Shown here one piece after another: positions 1 to 9,523 of a stretch of 64,000 nucleotides of DNA. Numbering within the stretch: position 1 is the first letter of the stretch; each line of letters starts with the position of its first letter. The stretch is from Elgaria multicarinata webbii (taxonomy: Eukaryota > Chordata > Lepidosauria > Squamata > Anguidae): NCBI RefSeq assembly GCF_023053635.1, contig NC_086172.1, positions 120,441,681 to 120,505,680 of the forward strand, written 5' to 3'. A model generated the notes under the pieces. That model saw nothing but the letters and a program-made list of their open reading frames with translations. It had not been told where the DNA came from and ran no database searches. The position numbers were made by a program, and so were the translations under genes.

Positions 1-237
1 TCTCTGGATGCCTGATATCCCTTACATTTCTTTACTCTGAGCAGGGGAAAGAGGGGGCGGGGTTGATGACATACATTTCGACTGGTGGGACTCTGCCCAA
101 CGCAAAGTAAAGCAGATTAGAGTGCAGTGTGACCTGTGAAAGTGGTTGGTTTGGGTGGGTATAGTCAAATTTTTTCAGCTTATTGTGCTGCTGACAGACC
201 CAAGCCAATTTATTTATTGTTTATTTAATCTCTCCTC

Positions 238-487
238 AATCATCCCAGAGTGCAGGACACAGAATAATGGGCTCATGTTACAGGAAGTCACATTCCGGCT
301 GGACATCAGGAAAAACTTCCAGACTGTTAGACCTAGGGAAGTTGTGGGCTTTCCCATACTAGAAGCATTCAAGAGGCAGCTGGACAACCATCTGTCAGGG
401 ATGCTTTCGGGTGGATTCCTGCATTGAGCAGGGGGTTGGACTCGATGGCCTTATAGGCCCCTTCCAACTCTACTATTCTATGATTCA
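238..487 (+). repeat. CR1 LINE 3' end
   Basis: The sequence encodes a remnant of the CR1 ORF2 C-terminus (FRLDIRKNF, then REVVGFPILEAFKRQLDNHL). It then runs into the usual CR1 3' tail: a GAGCAGGGGGTTGGACTCGA-type segment, CCTTCCAACTCTACTATTCT, and a terminal ATTCTATGATTC repeat. CR1 copies are usually 5'-truncated, and this one keeps only its last ~250 bases. Confidence 0.8.
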
Positions 488-509
488 AAACTCTATGAAG
501 TCAAAACTC

Positions 510-770
510 TATGGGTGGTTCACAAAAAATAAAACCACAAGGTCCAGCATAAAATATGGAAGCTTAAAACCACAATATAAAGTACAAGCAGAATAAAATC
601 TAGCATCAATGCAAAGATTTAAAATACAGATTTAAAACACAGAGCTAAAAGACTAAGATGCGAAAATACTAAAACACTGGTAAAATAAAAAGGGTTTCAC
701 CTGGAGCTGAAAGGAGTACAACGTAGGTGTCAGGCAAACCTCTCTAGGGAGTCAAACATCCAGTTTTTCA
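510..770 (-). repeat. L2-like LINE 3' untranslated fragment
   Basis: The reverse strand resembles the 3' region shared by several copies in this window: an A-rich stretch with repeated AAAATAC/AATATAAA words, then a segment ending near GGCAAACCTCTCTAGGGAG. Similar text recurs at about 42.6 kb and 63.1 kb. Family assignment is by resemblance to the tail of the L2-type copy at 21.6 kb. Confidence 0.4.
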
Positions 771-901
771 AAACACAGTAGGCCTTGAGGCCAAGATGTT
801 ACACTTTTTTACCAGGCTTAGAGAAACTATGCTTGGGGACAGGTGCCGTGGGCTCAGGTACCTGGTCCCACTCTCACTATAGTCCTCAACACAGTGGCTT
901 C

Positions 902-1138
902 TGCCTAACCTACACCAAGCAGGATATGGCACTATGAAAGTGGTATATAAAATGCAGGAGCCACACAACTGCTTTATAGCGGTATTGAAGTGCACTGACA
1001 ACTGTTGGGGCCCATTGACACGTACCATATACTGCCACTTTCATAGTGCCATATCCTGCTTGATGTGGCTGCTGCCTCTTATATACTGCTTTCATACCAC
1101 TTTCACAGTACAATATCCTGCTTGGTGTAGATTAGGCC
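902..1138. mobile_element. Non-autonomous DNA transposon (MITE), GGCC-type ends, TTC duplication
   Basis: A 237-bp element with long imperfect inverted ends. The left end reads TGCCTAACCTACACCAAGC and the right end is the complement of GGCCTAATCTACACCAAGC, followed by AGGATAT on both sides. Inside, the motif GGATATGGCACTATGAAAGT recurs in both orientations, so much of the element can fold back. A perfect TTC flanks both ends (899-901 and 1139-1141). There is no coding capacity. A related copy with the same ends lies at 58119-58247. Confidence 0.75.
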
Positions 1139-1789
1139 TTCTTCAGCCTCTGTACTAAACACATGGGAATAATCTCATTGAGGGTCAAAGTACATGTTAG
1201 GATTCTACATTGGGTTTAACCCTCCCCTCTGCCAGGATAATGAATGAAATCCTTTCCCCATCCTAGAACAGCTGCATTTGCCTCATGAGGGAAGCCCTTT
1301 TGGTGTCAGAGAGGAAAATTTCTTCCTGAAGGAAGCTGTAGCCGGAGAGGGGAGGGCATTCACATCCCAGTCCCAGTTTTGATCAGGGGCTGTCGGGGCA
1401 GAAAATGTCACTTAAAACCACACTTCCATTAAATGCTACAACACATTTAATGTACCATGTAGCTTGGCACCAAGCTATATCATATAAGGTTGCTGTAATT
1501 GTGATGGAAGTAATGTATATGAGGTGTTCTCTGTACTTAGGAAAAAACACTGTATACATTCTAAGCATTTTTATTATTTAGAGTTGCTGCTTGGGATTGT
1601 GAGATAACTATTCTAATAACTTTCTGTGACAGTAGAATAGCTATAATCTCTTTTTAAATTCTCGCTTTATCATCATATTTGATATGAGAATATGATAGCT
1701 TAAGGCTTATTACTCGAGTTTTACCAGACTGATTTTGCTTGTTTTTGTTTTAAACTGAAGCTTGAGCAGGGTAGACATGCAGAAAATTT

Positions 1790-1791
<2 letters not shown>

Positions 1792-1839
<48 letters not shown>
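1792..1839. repeat. (TAA)n microsatellite
   Basis: About 16 uninterrupted AAT units. Such runs often seed or terminate LINE/SINE tails, but no adjoining tail is clear here. Confidence 0.95.
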
Positions 1840-2162
1840 TTTTAAAAGTTCAAAGCTCAAGGTTTGGGCAGCTCAGGAAGGGAAAAGAGAGAAGGATGAG
1901 GTAAAGGGGAGGTTAATGCATGTGCCCCACTCTGTGCAGGTAACACAACATGTGACACAGGGGCTGTCGCACCACTTCCCTCTGAAACACTGCGGTATCC
2001 CTTTCCCAAGGTGGCAGTGTGGGGTTTCTCGCGGCCATCTGGGTACTGGAGTCGCTGCCCATCCTCTTCTTGGTGGAAGGTGACCAACTGCCAGTCAACT
2101 TCCACCAGGGATTAGCCCCAGAGCAATGTCAGACAGTGGAAAAGCTGTACTGATGTCACTCC

Positions 2163-2201
2163 GATTGAAAAAGTCAGGGTAAGTCCCTGACTTTTTCAAT
2201 C
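2163..2201. repeat. Perfect 17-bp hairpin with 5-nt loop
   Basis: GATTGAAAAAGTCAGGG at 2163-2179 is followed, after TAAGT, by its exact complement at 2185-2201. Pairing extends about 4 more bases on the outside with one mismatch. It may be the centre of a foldback transposon or a local template-switch product. Confidence 0.85.
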
Positions 2202-2319
2202 TGAAGCTTTGCAAGAAAGCATATTCTGTTAACATAGTTGGCCAAGTGCCTTGCCTTCCTCTGGCTTGGATTGCATTGTATTCCAGCTGATTTAAGGATG
2301 TGCAACCCAATCCTATGCA

Positions 2320-2575
2320 TCTTTATTTATTTATTTATTTATTTATTGCATTTCTATACTGCCCAATAGCCGAAGCTCTCTGGGCAGTTTACAAAATTAA
2401 GACAATTCAAAGTATAAAACCATAATATAAAATACAATATAAAAGCACAACCAAGATAAAAAGAGCAGGATTGCAAAAATACAAATTTAAAATACAAATT
2501 TAAAACAGCAAAGTTAAAATTAATTTATAGACTGTTAAAATACTGGGAGAATAAAAATAAGCTTCACTATATTCA
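2320..2575 (-). repeat. L2-type LINE 3' tail (GCTCTCTGGGC family)
   Basis: A (TTTA)n run is followed by TACTGCCCAATAGCCGAAGC, TCTCTGGGCAGTTTACAAAA and an A-rich stretch. Read on the reverse strand this is a 3' tail ending in (TAAA)n. The same tail lies directly downstream of reverse-transcriptase coding sequence in the copy at 20.7-21.7 kb, which ties it to an L2-type LINE. Confidence 0.65.
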
Positions 2576-3464
2576 GTTTGGCTTACTGCCACGTAAGTAT
2601 GCATAGGATGGCTGCAATACTGTACACAGCAGCCTTAACCAAGCCGGTGTCCTCCAGGAGTATCAGAGTGGAACCTCCCCATAATTCCCAGCCAATGACC
2701 ATGCTGGCTAGGAATGGTGTGAGTTGCAGTCCTACACATCTGTAGGGCAGCGTGTTGGGGAGGCTGATTTTAAGGTATCTGCTTGAACTGTGTGGAAAGA
2801 CTGACCCCTTTGCTAGCTTGATTTCTAACATAAAAGCTAAAGACATGTAGGTGCATTTTTAATAAAACAGTTGAGGTTGCTAGAAATGATCTCTGCAGTA
2901 GAATTTATGCCTGCAGCACCACTTATCTTGTTCATTGATTCACAAAGCCTCATGCAGAACACGAAGTTGCTGGAAAAACACCATGCAGTGCCAGGAATAA
3001 TATCTCCTCCTATATCAATTACCACCTTGATGCTATGACCTGTGTAATTGAGAAGGAAACTGTTCCATGTCAGGACGGACTCTTGTCCTAGATGCACTAA
3101 ACACAGTGCTCCACAATAAACTGTGTTATTAATTCATGCCTGAGTCCAGCCAAGCATAGGATGCTGCATAGACACCTCCAACGTTTTAGCGTGTCACTTC
3201 CACATGACATACGTGATCGACTCTAAATTTCCATTGAAAAACATTTCTAGCTATCATAGGGTCAGCAATTAATAAATACCATCGGAAGAAGAAAATTACA
3301 ATATCTTGTTAATATTATTTGAGGAGAGAAAAATACACTATACTCCAACTTATTATACAAGGGGAAAGTGAAGGGGAAAGATCAGTAGGAAGAAGATGAA
3401 CATGATGGCTAAAGAACTTGAGGACTGGTATAGCTGTACTTCTATACAATTATTTAGAGCAAAA

Positions 3465-3518
3465 CATGATAGGAGATCATGTTAGCTATCATGATCTCCT
3501 ATCATGATAGCTAACATG
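3465..3518. repeat. Two interleaved perfect palindromes
   Basis: CATGATAGGAGATCATG (3465-3481) has its exact complement at 3490-3506. CATGTTAGCTATCATG (3478-3493) has its exact complement at 3503-3518. The arms overlap, so only one hairpin can form at a time. See the matching finding. Confidence 0.9.
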
Positions 3519-3649
3519 ACAGGAGAAGGCACTGTAAGAAGAAGAAGCTATCATAACTGACAGAAAGCTGCCCCATTCAAATCTGAAAGTGGTTTGCCTG
3601 ACTCTGCAAGATGAGTAGATCTGCATTCATAACTATTGAACGTTTGAAT

Positions 3650-3930
3650 GTACTTGTTTTATCTATAACCCATCTTTCAATGGGTTCTCAGGAGAGTTTT
3701 TAAAAGTTAAAATTGCCGAAACAAAAAAACAAAGCAAAGCAAAAACATTAAAATATGAACATCAAAAAAACAATACAAGAACAGTATAAAAGTAGTCAGT
3801 GGGATAAAAAAACAACCAGCATAAAAGCAAAATACCAAGGATTTAGGTGCCCAGGAAAACAAAAAGGTCTTTGCTCGTTACCAAAGTGACATCAAATTAG
3901 TTAGTCCTCAACAGACTATAAACATCAGCC
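3650..3930 (-). repeat. Probable L2-like LINE 3' untranslated fragment
   Basis: It has an A-rich body with AAAACA/TATAAAAG words and a segment 'CAGGAAAACAAAAAGGTCTTTGC…CCAAAGTGACATCAAATTAG' broken here for length. This parallels 38980-39020, where the wording is GCCAAAATGACGTCAAATAG. Assignment is by this internal similarity only. Confidence 0.35.
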
Positions 3931-4044
3931 ACCCTCCTTGGAGTGTGACTGACATTTATCATCTTGGCCTAAATCCATTGGAGATCATTTACCTTAGGAT
4001 GACACCTTTAAGCTTGCAATCTGTCCGCACATACCTGGGACTTG

Positions 4045-4045
4045 C

Positions 4046-4092
<47 letters not shown>

Positions 4093-4310
4093 TATATAGC
4101 ACCATCAATGTACATGGTGCTGTACAGAGTAAAACAGTAAATAGCAAGTCCCTGCCGCATAGGCTTACATTCTAATAAAACCATAATAAAACAATAAGGA
4201 AGGGAAGAGAAAGCAAACAGGCACAGGGTAGGGTAAACAGGCACTGGGTAGGGTAAAACTAACAGTATAAAGTCAGAACAAAATCAAGTTTTAAAAGCTT
4301 TAGGAAAAAG
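4045..4310 (-). repeat. L2-type LINE tail, second family (GGTGCTGTACAG)
   Basis: A (TTA)n run leads into TATATAGCACCATCAATG, TACATGGTGCTGTACAGAG and GCATAGGCTTACATTCTAA. On the reverse strand this ends in (TAA)n, the layout of L2-type 3' ends. The same tail follows reverse-transcriptase sequence in the copy at 49.0-50.3 kb and recurs at 56.25 kb. Confidence 0.65.
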
Positions 4311-4504
4311 AAAAGAAAAAGAAAACTTGCTTCTGTGTAGACATACTGGTTTATGCTGTAAATGCTGGATGGACCACCTCCTCACCCCTGCCTATATATC
4401 TTGGGGGAAGATGAATCAGATGTGCATTTTGAGTAGGAAGGAAAGATAAAATATCTATATATGTAGAAGGAAGGGACACATATTAATATACAGAGGTTTT
4501 CTCC

Positions 4505-4635
4505 AAACAGCTTTCTCCAACAAGTGCCCTCCCAATGTTATAGACTAAAATCCCCATCAGCCCCAGCAAGCATAGCAAATGTTCAAGAGTTATGGGACTT
4601 GTAGACCAAAACATTTGGCTGGGGAAGGCTGAGCT
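4505..4635. repeat. Diverged foldback element, CTCCAGATGTTTTGG family
   Basis: This is a worn copy of a short palindromic element found about ten times in the window. Its arms read roughly 'CAGATGTTTTGGACTACAAC' and the complement, around a centre like CAGCCCCAGCAAGCATAGC. Here TAGACTAAAATCCCCATCAG and GACTTGTAGACCAAAACATT are visible. Confidence 0.55.
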
Positions 4636-5649
4636 GTGAAATTCATTGTCACCAGCTGTGATAATGACCAATATATTAGATTGTGTTTTTAAAGGGTTAG
4701 GTAAGATTACGGTGTTATAGGCCAAGTGAGTTTCCTTGGAAATGGTCCATAAATGTGTGGCTCTCAGAAGCCATTGCAAGAGGAGAGAAGAGGCTGCCTC
4801 AAATTCTGAATACCCTCATTTGCCGCCCCCCTCACAAGTTTGGAATGCCTCCCAAGATGTGTAGATCACCCCCAGGAAGCCATATGAACTTGATTAAGAG
4901 TCACTGGTCTACACTGACTGCCAACAGCTTTCCAGGGCTTTGGACAAATGAATTTAGTAGGATATACTTCCAGATTATGTGCATAGGATTGCAGCCTTAG
5001 GCTAACTTTCTGTTAAGATTGATGGGCAGATCCATTTAAAAAAATAAAATCCAATGTAAGTGTGTCCTTTCCACCAGCAGGGGGCAGCATGTGGCCTGCA
5101 AACAGCATTACGACAACCAGAGGCACAAAAAGTGTCAGATTGTTGATACTTATTAGAATTCTGAAGGCATTAATAGCCCTTCTGAAAACCATGAACGCAT
5201 GTGATATATCATAAGGAGGCAGATAACCAAAGGAGGCAGCAAGAAAGATCAGAAAGAGGGAGCTAGATAAAATTACTGCGAAGATTTATCTCTAACTACG
5301 AGATGGTGTTGTTGTTTTTGCCCTCATCTGCCAAAAAAAGTCCTTCAAGCATAGAGACCAAACAGTTCAGTCTCTATGCAGGAGGATAAATGGGCACAAA
5401 TTAGACATTAAAGATACAATCCTATATCTAATTGATAATGTTGATAAGTCCCATTGAACTCAATGAGACTTTTAAGCAGATGTGTTGCTCCGTAAAAATG
5501 GTAACAATCGGAAACCAGAGGAGGAACACTTCAGTAAGGACAACACTTTATGGATCTGAAGAAGTGCCCTTTAGTCCACAAAAGCTTATGCCAGAATAGT
5601 ACATCTGTTCGTCTTTTAAGGTGCCACAAGTCTCTACAGGTTTTTCCAG

Positions 5650-6200
5650 GAGTTAGAATATAAGAAAAGCCATGCTGGATCAGACCAAGGATCCATCTAG
5701 TCCAACATCCTGTTCACATAGTGGCTGACCAGCTGGCAACCAGGAACCCACAAGCAGGGCATGAGTGCAAGAGCACACTCCCACCCATGTTACCCTGCAA
5801 TTTGTGTACATAGGTTTACTGCTTGATACTTCTGATACATAGACTTCTCCTCCAGGAATTTATCCAACCCCCTTTTAAAGCCATCCAAATTAGTGGCCAT
5901 CACTACATCTTGCGGTAGTGAATTCCACAGTTTAACTATGCATTGTGTGAAGAAGTACTTCCTTTTATCTGACCTGAACGTCCCACCAATCAGCTTCATG
6001 GGATGACCTCGGGTTCTAGTATTATGGGAGAGGGAGAAAAATGTCTCCCTATCCACGTTCTCCACACAATGCATGGTTTCGTACACCGCTATCATGCCAC
6101 CCCTTACCCTCCTCTTTTCCACACTAAACTCTCCCAGCTGTTGTAACCTTCCCTCATTGGGAAGGGGCATTCTGTAGAAGACATTAAAAGCCATCATACT
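5650..6200 (-). mobile_element. CR1-type LINE, 3' part with open ORF2 C-terminus
   Basis: The minus strand carries an open frame of 135 codons (6197 down to 5790) that matches the C-terminal region of CR1 ORF2: RLQQLGEFSVEKRRVRGGMI, then NTRTRG, then [14 protein letters not shown] and LDGFKRGLDKFLEE. Downstream on that strand comes the tail that reads GGACTAGATGGATCCTTGGT and CTGATCCAGCATGGC. This region being open suggests a fairly young, 5'-truncated copy. Two fragments with the same tail lie at 7.4 kb (+) and 12 kb (-). Confidence 0.75.
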
Positions 6201-6239
6201 GCCCCCAAAAAGAATTCATTAAAAGACTCCAAGGTGAAA

Positions 6240-6375
6240 TTGCCAAATTTCAATTCTTCAGCATATTTGGCTATGTTGGACAGCGACTCTCCTAATTCCC
6301 AGCCAGTGTGTCTGGGAATTATAAGAGTTTCAGTCCAACACATTTCAAAGACATCAAGTCTGGGAAGGTTGCCTA
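6240..6375. repeat. Foldback element, CTCCAGATGTTTTGG family (diverged)
   Basis: Both arms are recognisable but worn (CAGCATATTTGGCTATGTTG and GTTTCAGTCCAACACATTTC) around a centre like CCCAGCCAGTGTGTCTGGG. Confidence 0.45.
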
Positions 6376-7159
6376 ATATTTGTAAATCTTTTCTTAGAAA
6401 GCTAGAACAATAGCAATGGAAGATGGGTGGGTGGGAAGCCTGGTTAGCCCCTATTTTCTTTCTACCTGGCAGAACAATGCCTTTGACAGCTGCAAGAAGC
6501 AGAAATTCACCATAGTGGGCCTCTCCCTGGTACGGGTTGCAGTCAAGGAAAAAGCTGCACCTGCTAAGCTTTCTCCCTGTCGTTCAGCTATCGTAGGCAC
6601 AGGAGCCATGCTAGAGGGAAACCAGAAAAAAAATTGTCAGCTCTGGGGGGAAGTGACCTGGCTGTCAGCCTCTCAAGGTGTGGTTGGTGCCACATTTGCG
6701 GATAAGGAAGCAAAAATTCAGTCCTGGAAGTAGAGGTAATTGTTGCCAGGTGGAGGAGGACGCTGAAGAGCTGCCTTCTGCTGAGGTGAGAAAAGGTAAG
6801 TGAAGGGCCAGCATCGAGGGGGCCAGGATCTTTGCAACAACACTTCCCCTTCTCCACTCCCTCCCTTTCTACTCAGAGGCAGCACAGGTGCCGCTCCTCT
6901 GCCTGCCAAGCCAGAGGGAAGTGAGTAACAGTTGCAAGGAGCGACCATCTCGTCTAGCTCCCCTGCCCTCCACCCTTGGACACCTGGGAGTGGGTGGGCA
7001 GGCAGGTGAGTCAGCCATGTGAGCAGGTGAGTGACAGCTGCAAGCAACAGCTGCTGCCTCCCCTTGATGATTCGCCCACCTTCTCCCTCTAGCAGCATGG
7101 TGGCTGGGAGCATAACACAGGAAGTAGCCTTTGGCCAGTCCAGATCAGCACTGTCTCCC

Positions 7160-7265
7160 CCTCCAGATGTGTTGGACCACAACTCCTATCATACCATTGG
7201 CCATGCTGGCTGGCTGGGGCTGATGGGAGTTGTAGTCCAAATCTTCTAGACAGCACCAAGTTGAG
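7160..7265. repeat. Foldback element, CTCCAGATGTTTTGG family
   Basis: CTCCAGATGTGTTGGACCAC and AACTCCTATCATACCATTGG on the left pair with GGGAGTTGTAGTCCAAATC on the right across a centre reading CATGCTGGCTGGCTGGGGC. It is short and non-coding, and the layout is typical of hAT-type MITEs. No target duplication was verified. Confidence 0.65.
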
Positions 7266-7324
7266 GAGAAGCCTGGTCTACAGTGAGGAGAAGGCTATCA
7301 CTGGCTACTAGCCCTGATGGTTAT

Positions 7325-7495
7325 GTGCTACCTCCAGTACCCAAGGCAGTAAGCCTGTGTGCACCAGTTTCTGGGGAACATGGATGGGAGGGTGCTGTTG
7401 CACCATGTCCTGGCTGGTTGTCCACTGTGTGAACAGAGTGCTGGATTAGGTGGACCCTTGGTCTGATCCAGCATGACACTTCTTATGTTCTTATT
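7325..7495 (+). repeat. CR1 LINE 3' end
   Basis: A CR1 tail in + orientation: GGGAGGGTGCTGTTGCACCA, GTGAACAGAGTGCTGGATTA, GGTGGACCCTTGGTCTGATC, CAGCATGACACTTCTTATG. It is the same subfamily as the minus-strand copies at 5.65 and 11.9 kb. Confidence 0.75.
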
Positions 7496-7815
7496 GGCAG
7501 TAGGTCTCCAAGGGTTCAAGCGCTGTGGTCTTTCCTAGTCCTACCAGGGACAAGAACCTGGGACCTTTTGCATGCAAACCAGTGCTCTACCGCGCAGCTA
7601 CTGCAAGCCTCCCCAGCTGGGCTAACGCCCCCTGGGAGGCAGTCCCGCTGGGGCCCAATCCTAGCGCCCATGTTGCTGAGAGCGAGAGCAGGCAGCCGTC
7701 GCATCATCCCTTCAAACAAATAATAACGCTGCTTATTGCAAACACGTCCACCCGCTTGGCTGCCTTCTTCCCCTGGGCAGATAAGTTGCGCTTGCCAGAG
7801 AGAAAGAAGCCAGAG

Positions 7816-8134
7816 TAGGGTGACCATATGAAAAGGAGGACAGGGCACCTGTATCTTTAACAGTTGCATAGAAAAGGGAATTTCAGCAGGGGTCATTTGT
7901 ATATATGGAGAACCTGGTGAAATTCTCTCTTCATCACAACAGTTAAAGGGCCGGAGATATAGTGGAGTGACCAGATTTAAAAGAGGGCAGGGCACCTGCA
8001 GCTTTAACTACTGTGATGAAGAGGAAATTTCACCAGACTCCCCATATATACAAATGGCACCTGCTGAAATGTCTTTTTCAGTACAACTGTTAAAGATACA
8101 GGAGCCCTGTCCTCCTTTTCATATGGTCACCCTA
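7816..8134. mobile_element. hAT-type MITE with perfect 8-bp target duplication
   Basis: A 319-bp element starting TAGGGTGACCATATGAAAAG and ending with the complement of that sequence. The inverted match runs over at least 45 bases with few differences. AGCCAGAG flanks it on both sides (7808-7815 and 8135-8142). Eight-base duplications and TAGGG-type ends are hAT superfamily hallmarks. The middle holds a second, diverged copy of the terminal sequence (GAGTGACCAGATTTAAAAGA at about 7969), so the element may be compound. It has no transposase, and it sits at the upstream edge of the SLC35C1 CpG island. Confidence 0.85.
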
Positions 8135-8142
8135 AGCCAGAG

Positions 8143-8964
8143 GAGCAGATAAACGCGAAGACCGCGGTGGCAACAGTATCTCTTCCTCCGGGGAGGGGGC
8201 TCCGCAGCACTGCTGGGAGAGAGCCCGCGCAAGGGTTGCGCCAGCCAGGCAGAGGCGAGGGCGTTGCGTTAGCCTGGGGCAAGGAGTAGCCGCTGCCTCC
8301 GCGCAGCGCACCCATCCCAACTCCACCACCCAACAACTCCCCACCTTTCTTTTTTTTTTCTCTCTCTCTGGGCGACCCAGCGGCTGAGAGTGGGCCCACG
8401 GGGTGGGGGGCTGAGGAGGCCTTGCGAGCCGGGGGCTGCTCCACAAACCCCGGAGTGAGAACTGCTAGGGGCGCGAGCAGAAATCCTCGGCCGCTTGGCT
8501 AGGTCCGGAGCCCCCGGCTCCTTTAAGCCGCGCAGGCCCCAAAGAGCACGCCTCGTCTTCTACGCAGGCGGAGCCAAGCCCGGCGACTGGCGGGCTCAAG
8601 CAAAGAGGAAGTGAACGGCCGGCCTTCTTTCCCGACTCCGGGAAAGAGGCGTCAGCGCTATCTTCTCTGGCAAGGCCGGAGCCTCGCCGCCCCGGATTCT
8701 CCTTTCCTCCCCGAAGCCGAACACGTTTCCTGGGAAGCACGTCCCGACTTCCGAGTCCATGCAACTAAAGGTCGTGGCCTTCTTCCCCTCGCCCGCGCCG
8801 CCGGATCCCGGCAGTTGCTCTGCACTTGCTTAGTGCATTTGCGAGGGGTTCTTCTTGCCCTGCATGCCAGTGCGCTGCACCGCCGGGCTGCCTGACCTCC
8901 GGGGAGGAAGCCTTCCCACGAGCAGCGCCTTGCCTCACGGTGGCATCTCGCTTTCCCTTCCGTC
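8143..8964 (+). promoter_or_regulatory. SLC35C1: CpG-rich promoter and 5' UTR region of SLC35C1
   Basis: The stretch from about 8150 through exon 1 is dense in G+C and CpG, unlike the AT-rich flanks, as expected for a broadly expressed gene. No TATA box stands out. An ETS-like site GGAAGTG lies at 8607-8613. The transcription start cannot be fixed from sequence alone. A non-coding first exon is possible but not demonstrated. Confidence 0.6.
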
Positions 8965-9523
8965 ATGAATAGGGTGCAGCTGAAGCGGTCGGCGATCCTA
9001 AAGATGGCCCTTAGCGGTGCCTCGGAGCCCTTGCTCCAGCAGGAGAAGGAGGACGCCGAGGAGGAGAGCGGCCGGGAGCCCCCGTTCCTGTTCCGGGCCA
9101 TGCGGATCGCCTTGGTGGTCTCTCTCTACTGGTTCATCTCCATCACCATGGTCTTCCTCAACAAGTACCTGTTGGGCAGCGCCTCGCTCGGCCTGAACAC
9201 GCCGCTCTTCGTCACTTTTTACCAATGTCTGGTCACCGTCCTCATCTGCAAGCTGCTCAGCCTCCTGGCCTCCTGCTGCCCGCGGGGCTACCTGGACTTC
9301 CCCTCCATGCGCATGGACCTGAAGGTGTCCCGCAGCGTCCTGCCGCTCTCGGTGGTCTTCATCAGCATGATCACCTTTAACAACCTGTGCCTCAAGTACG
9401 TCGGCGTGGCCTTCTACAACGTGGGCCGCTCCCTCACCACCGTCTTCAACGTGCTGCTCTCTTACCTGCTCCTAAAGCAGACCACTTCTCTCTCCGCCCT
9501 TCTGGCCTGCGGAGCGATCATAG
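8965..9523 (+). CDS. SLC35C1: SLC35C1 coding exon 1
   Basis: It encodes residues 1-186 plus the first base of codon 187. It ends at GCGATCATAG before the donor GTGAGT at 9524. It carries the cytosolic N-terminus and roughly the first half of the membrane helices, including NVGRSLTT at 152-159. Confidence 0.95.

Larger units (their letters stand above)
1..8129. other. Intergenic, repeat-rich region upstream of SLC35C1
   Basis: No gene is recognisable here. The open frames on both strands are short, match no protein I know, and mostly run through interspersed repeats. The stretch holds CR1 and L2-type LINE 3' ends, MITEs, foldback elements and (TAA)n runs, listed separately. The pieces 1140-1790, 2600-3450, 4640-5640 and 6400-7150 show nothing I can classify beyond short AT-rich or repeat-like sequence. 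In human the next gene on this side is CHST1, which is not seen. Confidence 0.7.

Noticed and set aside
5349-5379. Hairpin GCATAGAGAC/GTCTCTATGC
   Set aside because: A 10-bp stem with an 11-nt loop is expected by chance or repeat wear in 64 kb; no further support.
7516-7995. 159-codon minus-strand frame
   Set aside because: It crosses the left end of the hAT-type MITE, so it is a composite of unrelated sequence.
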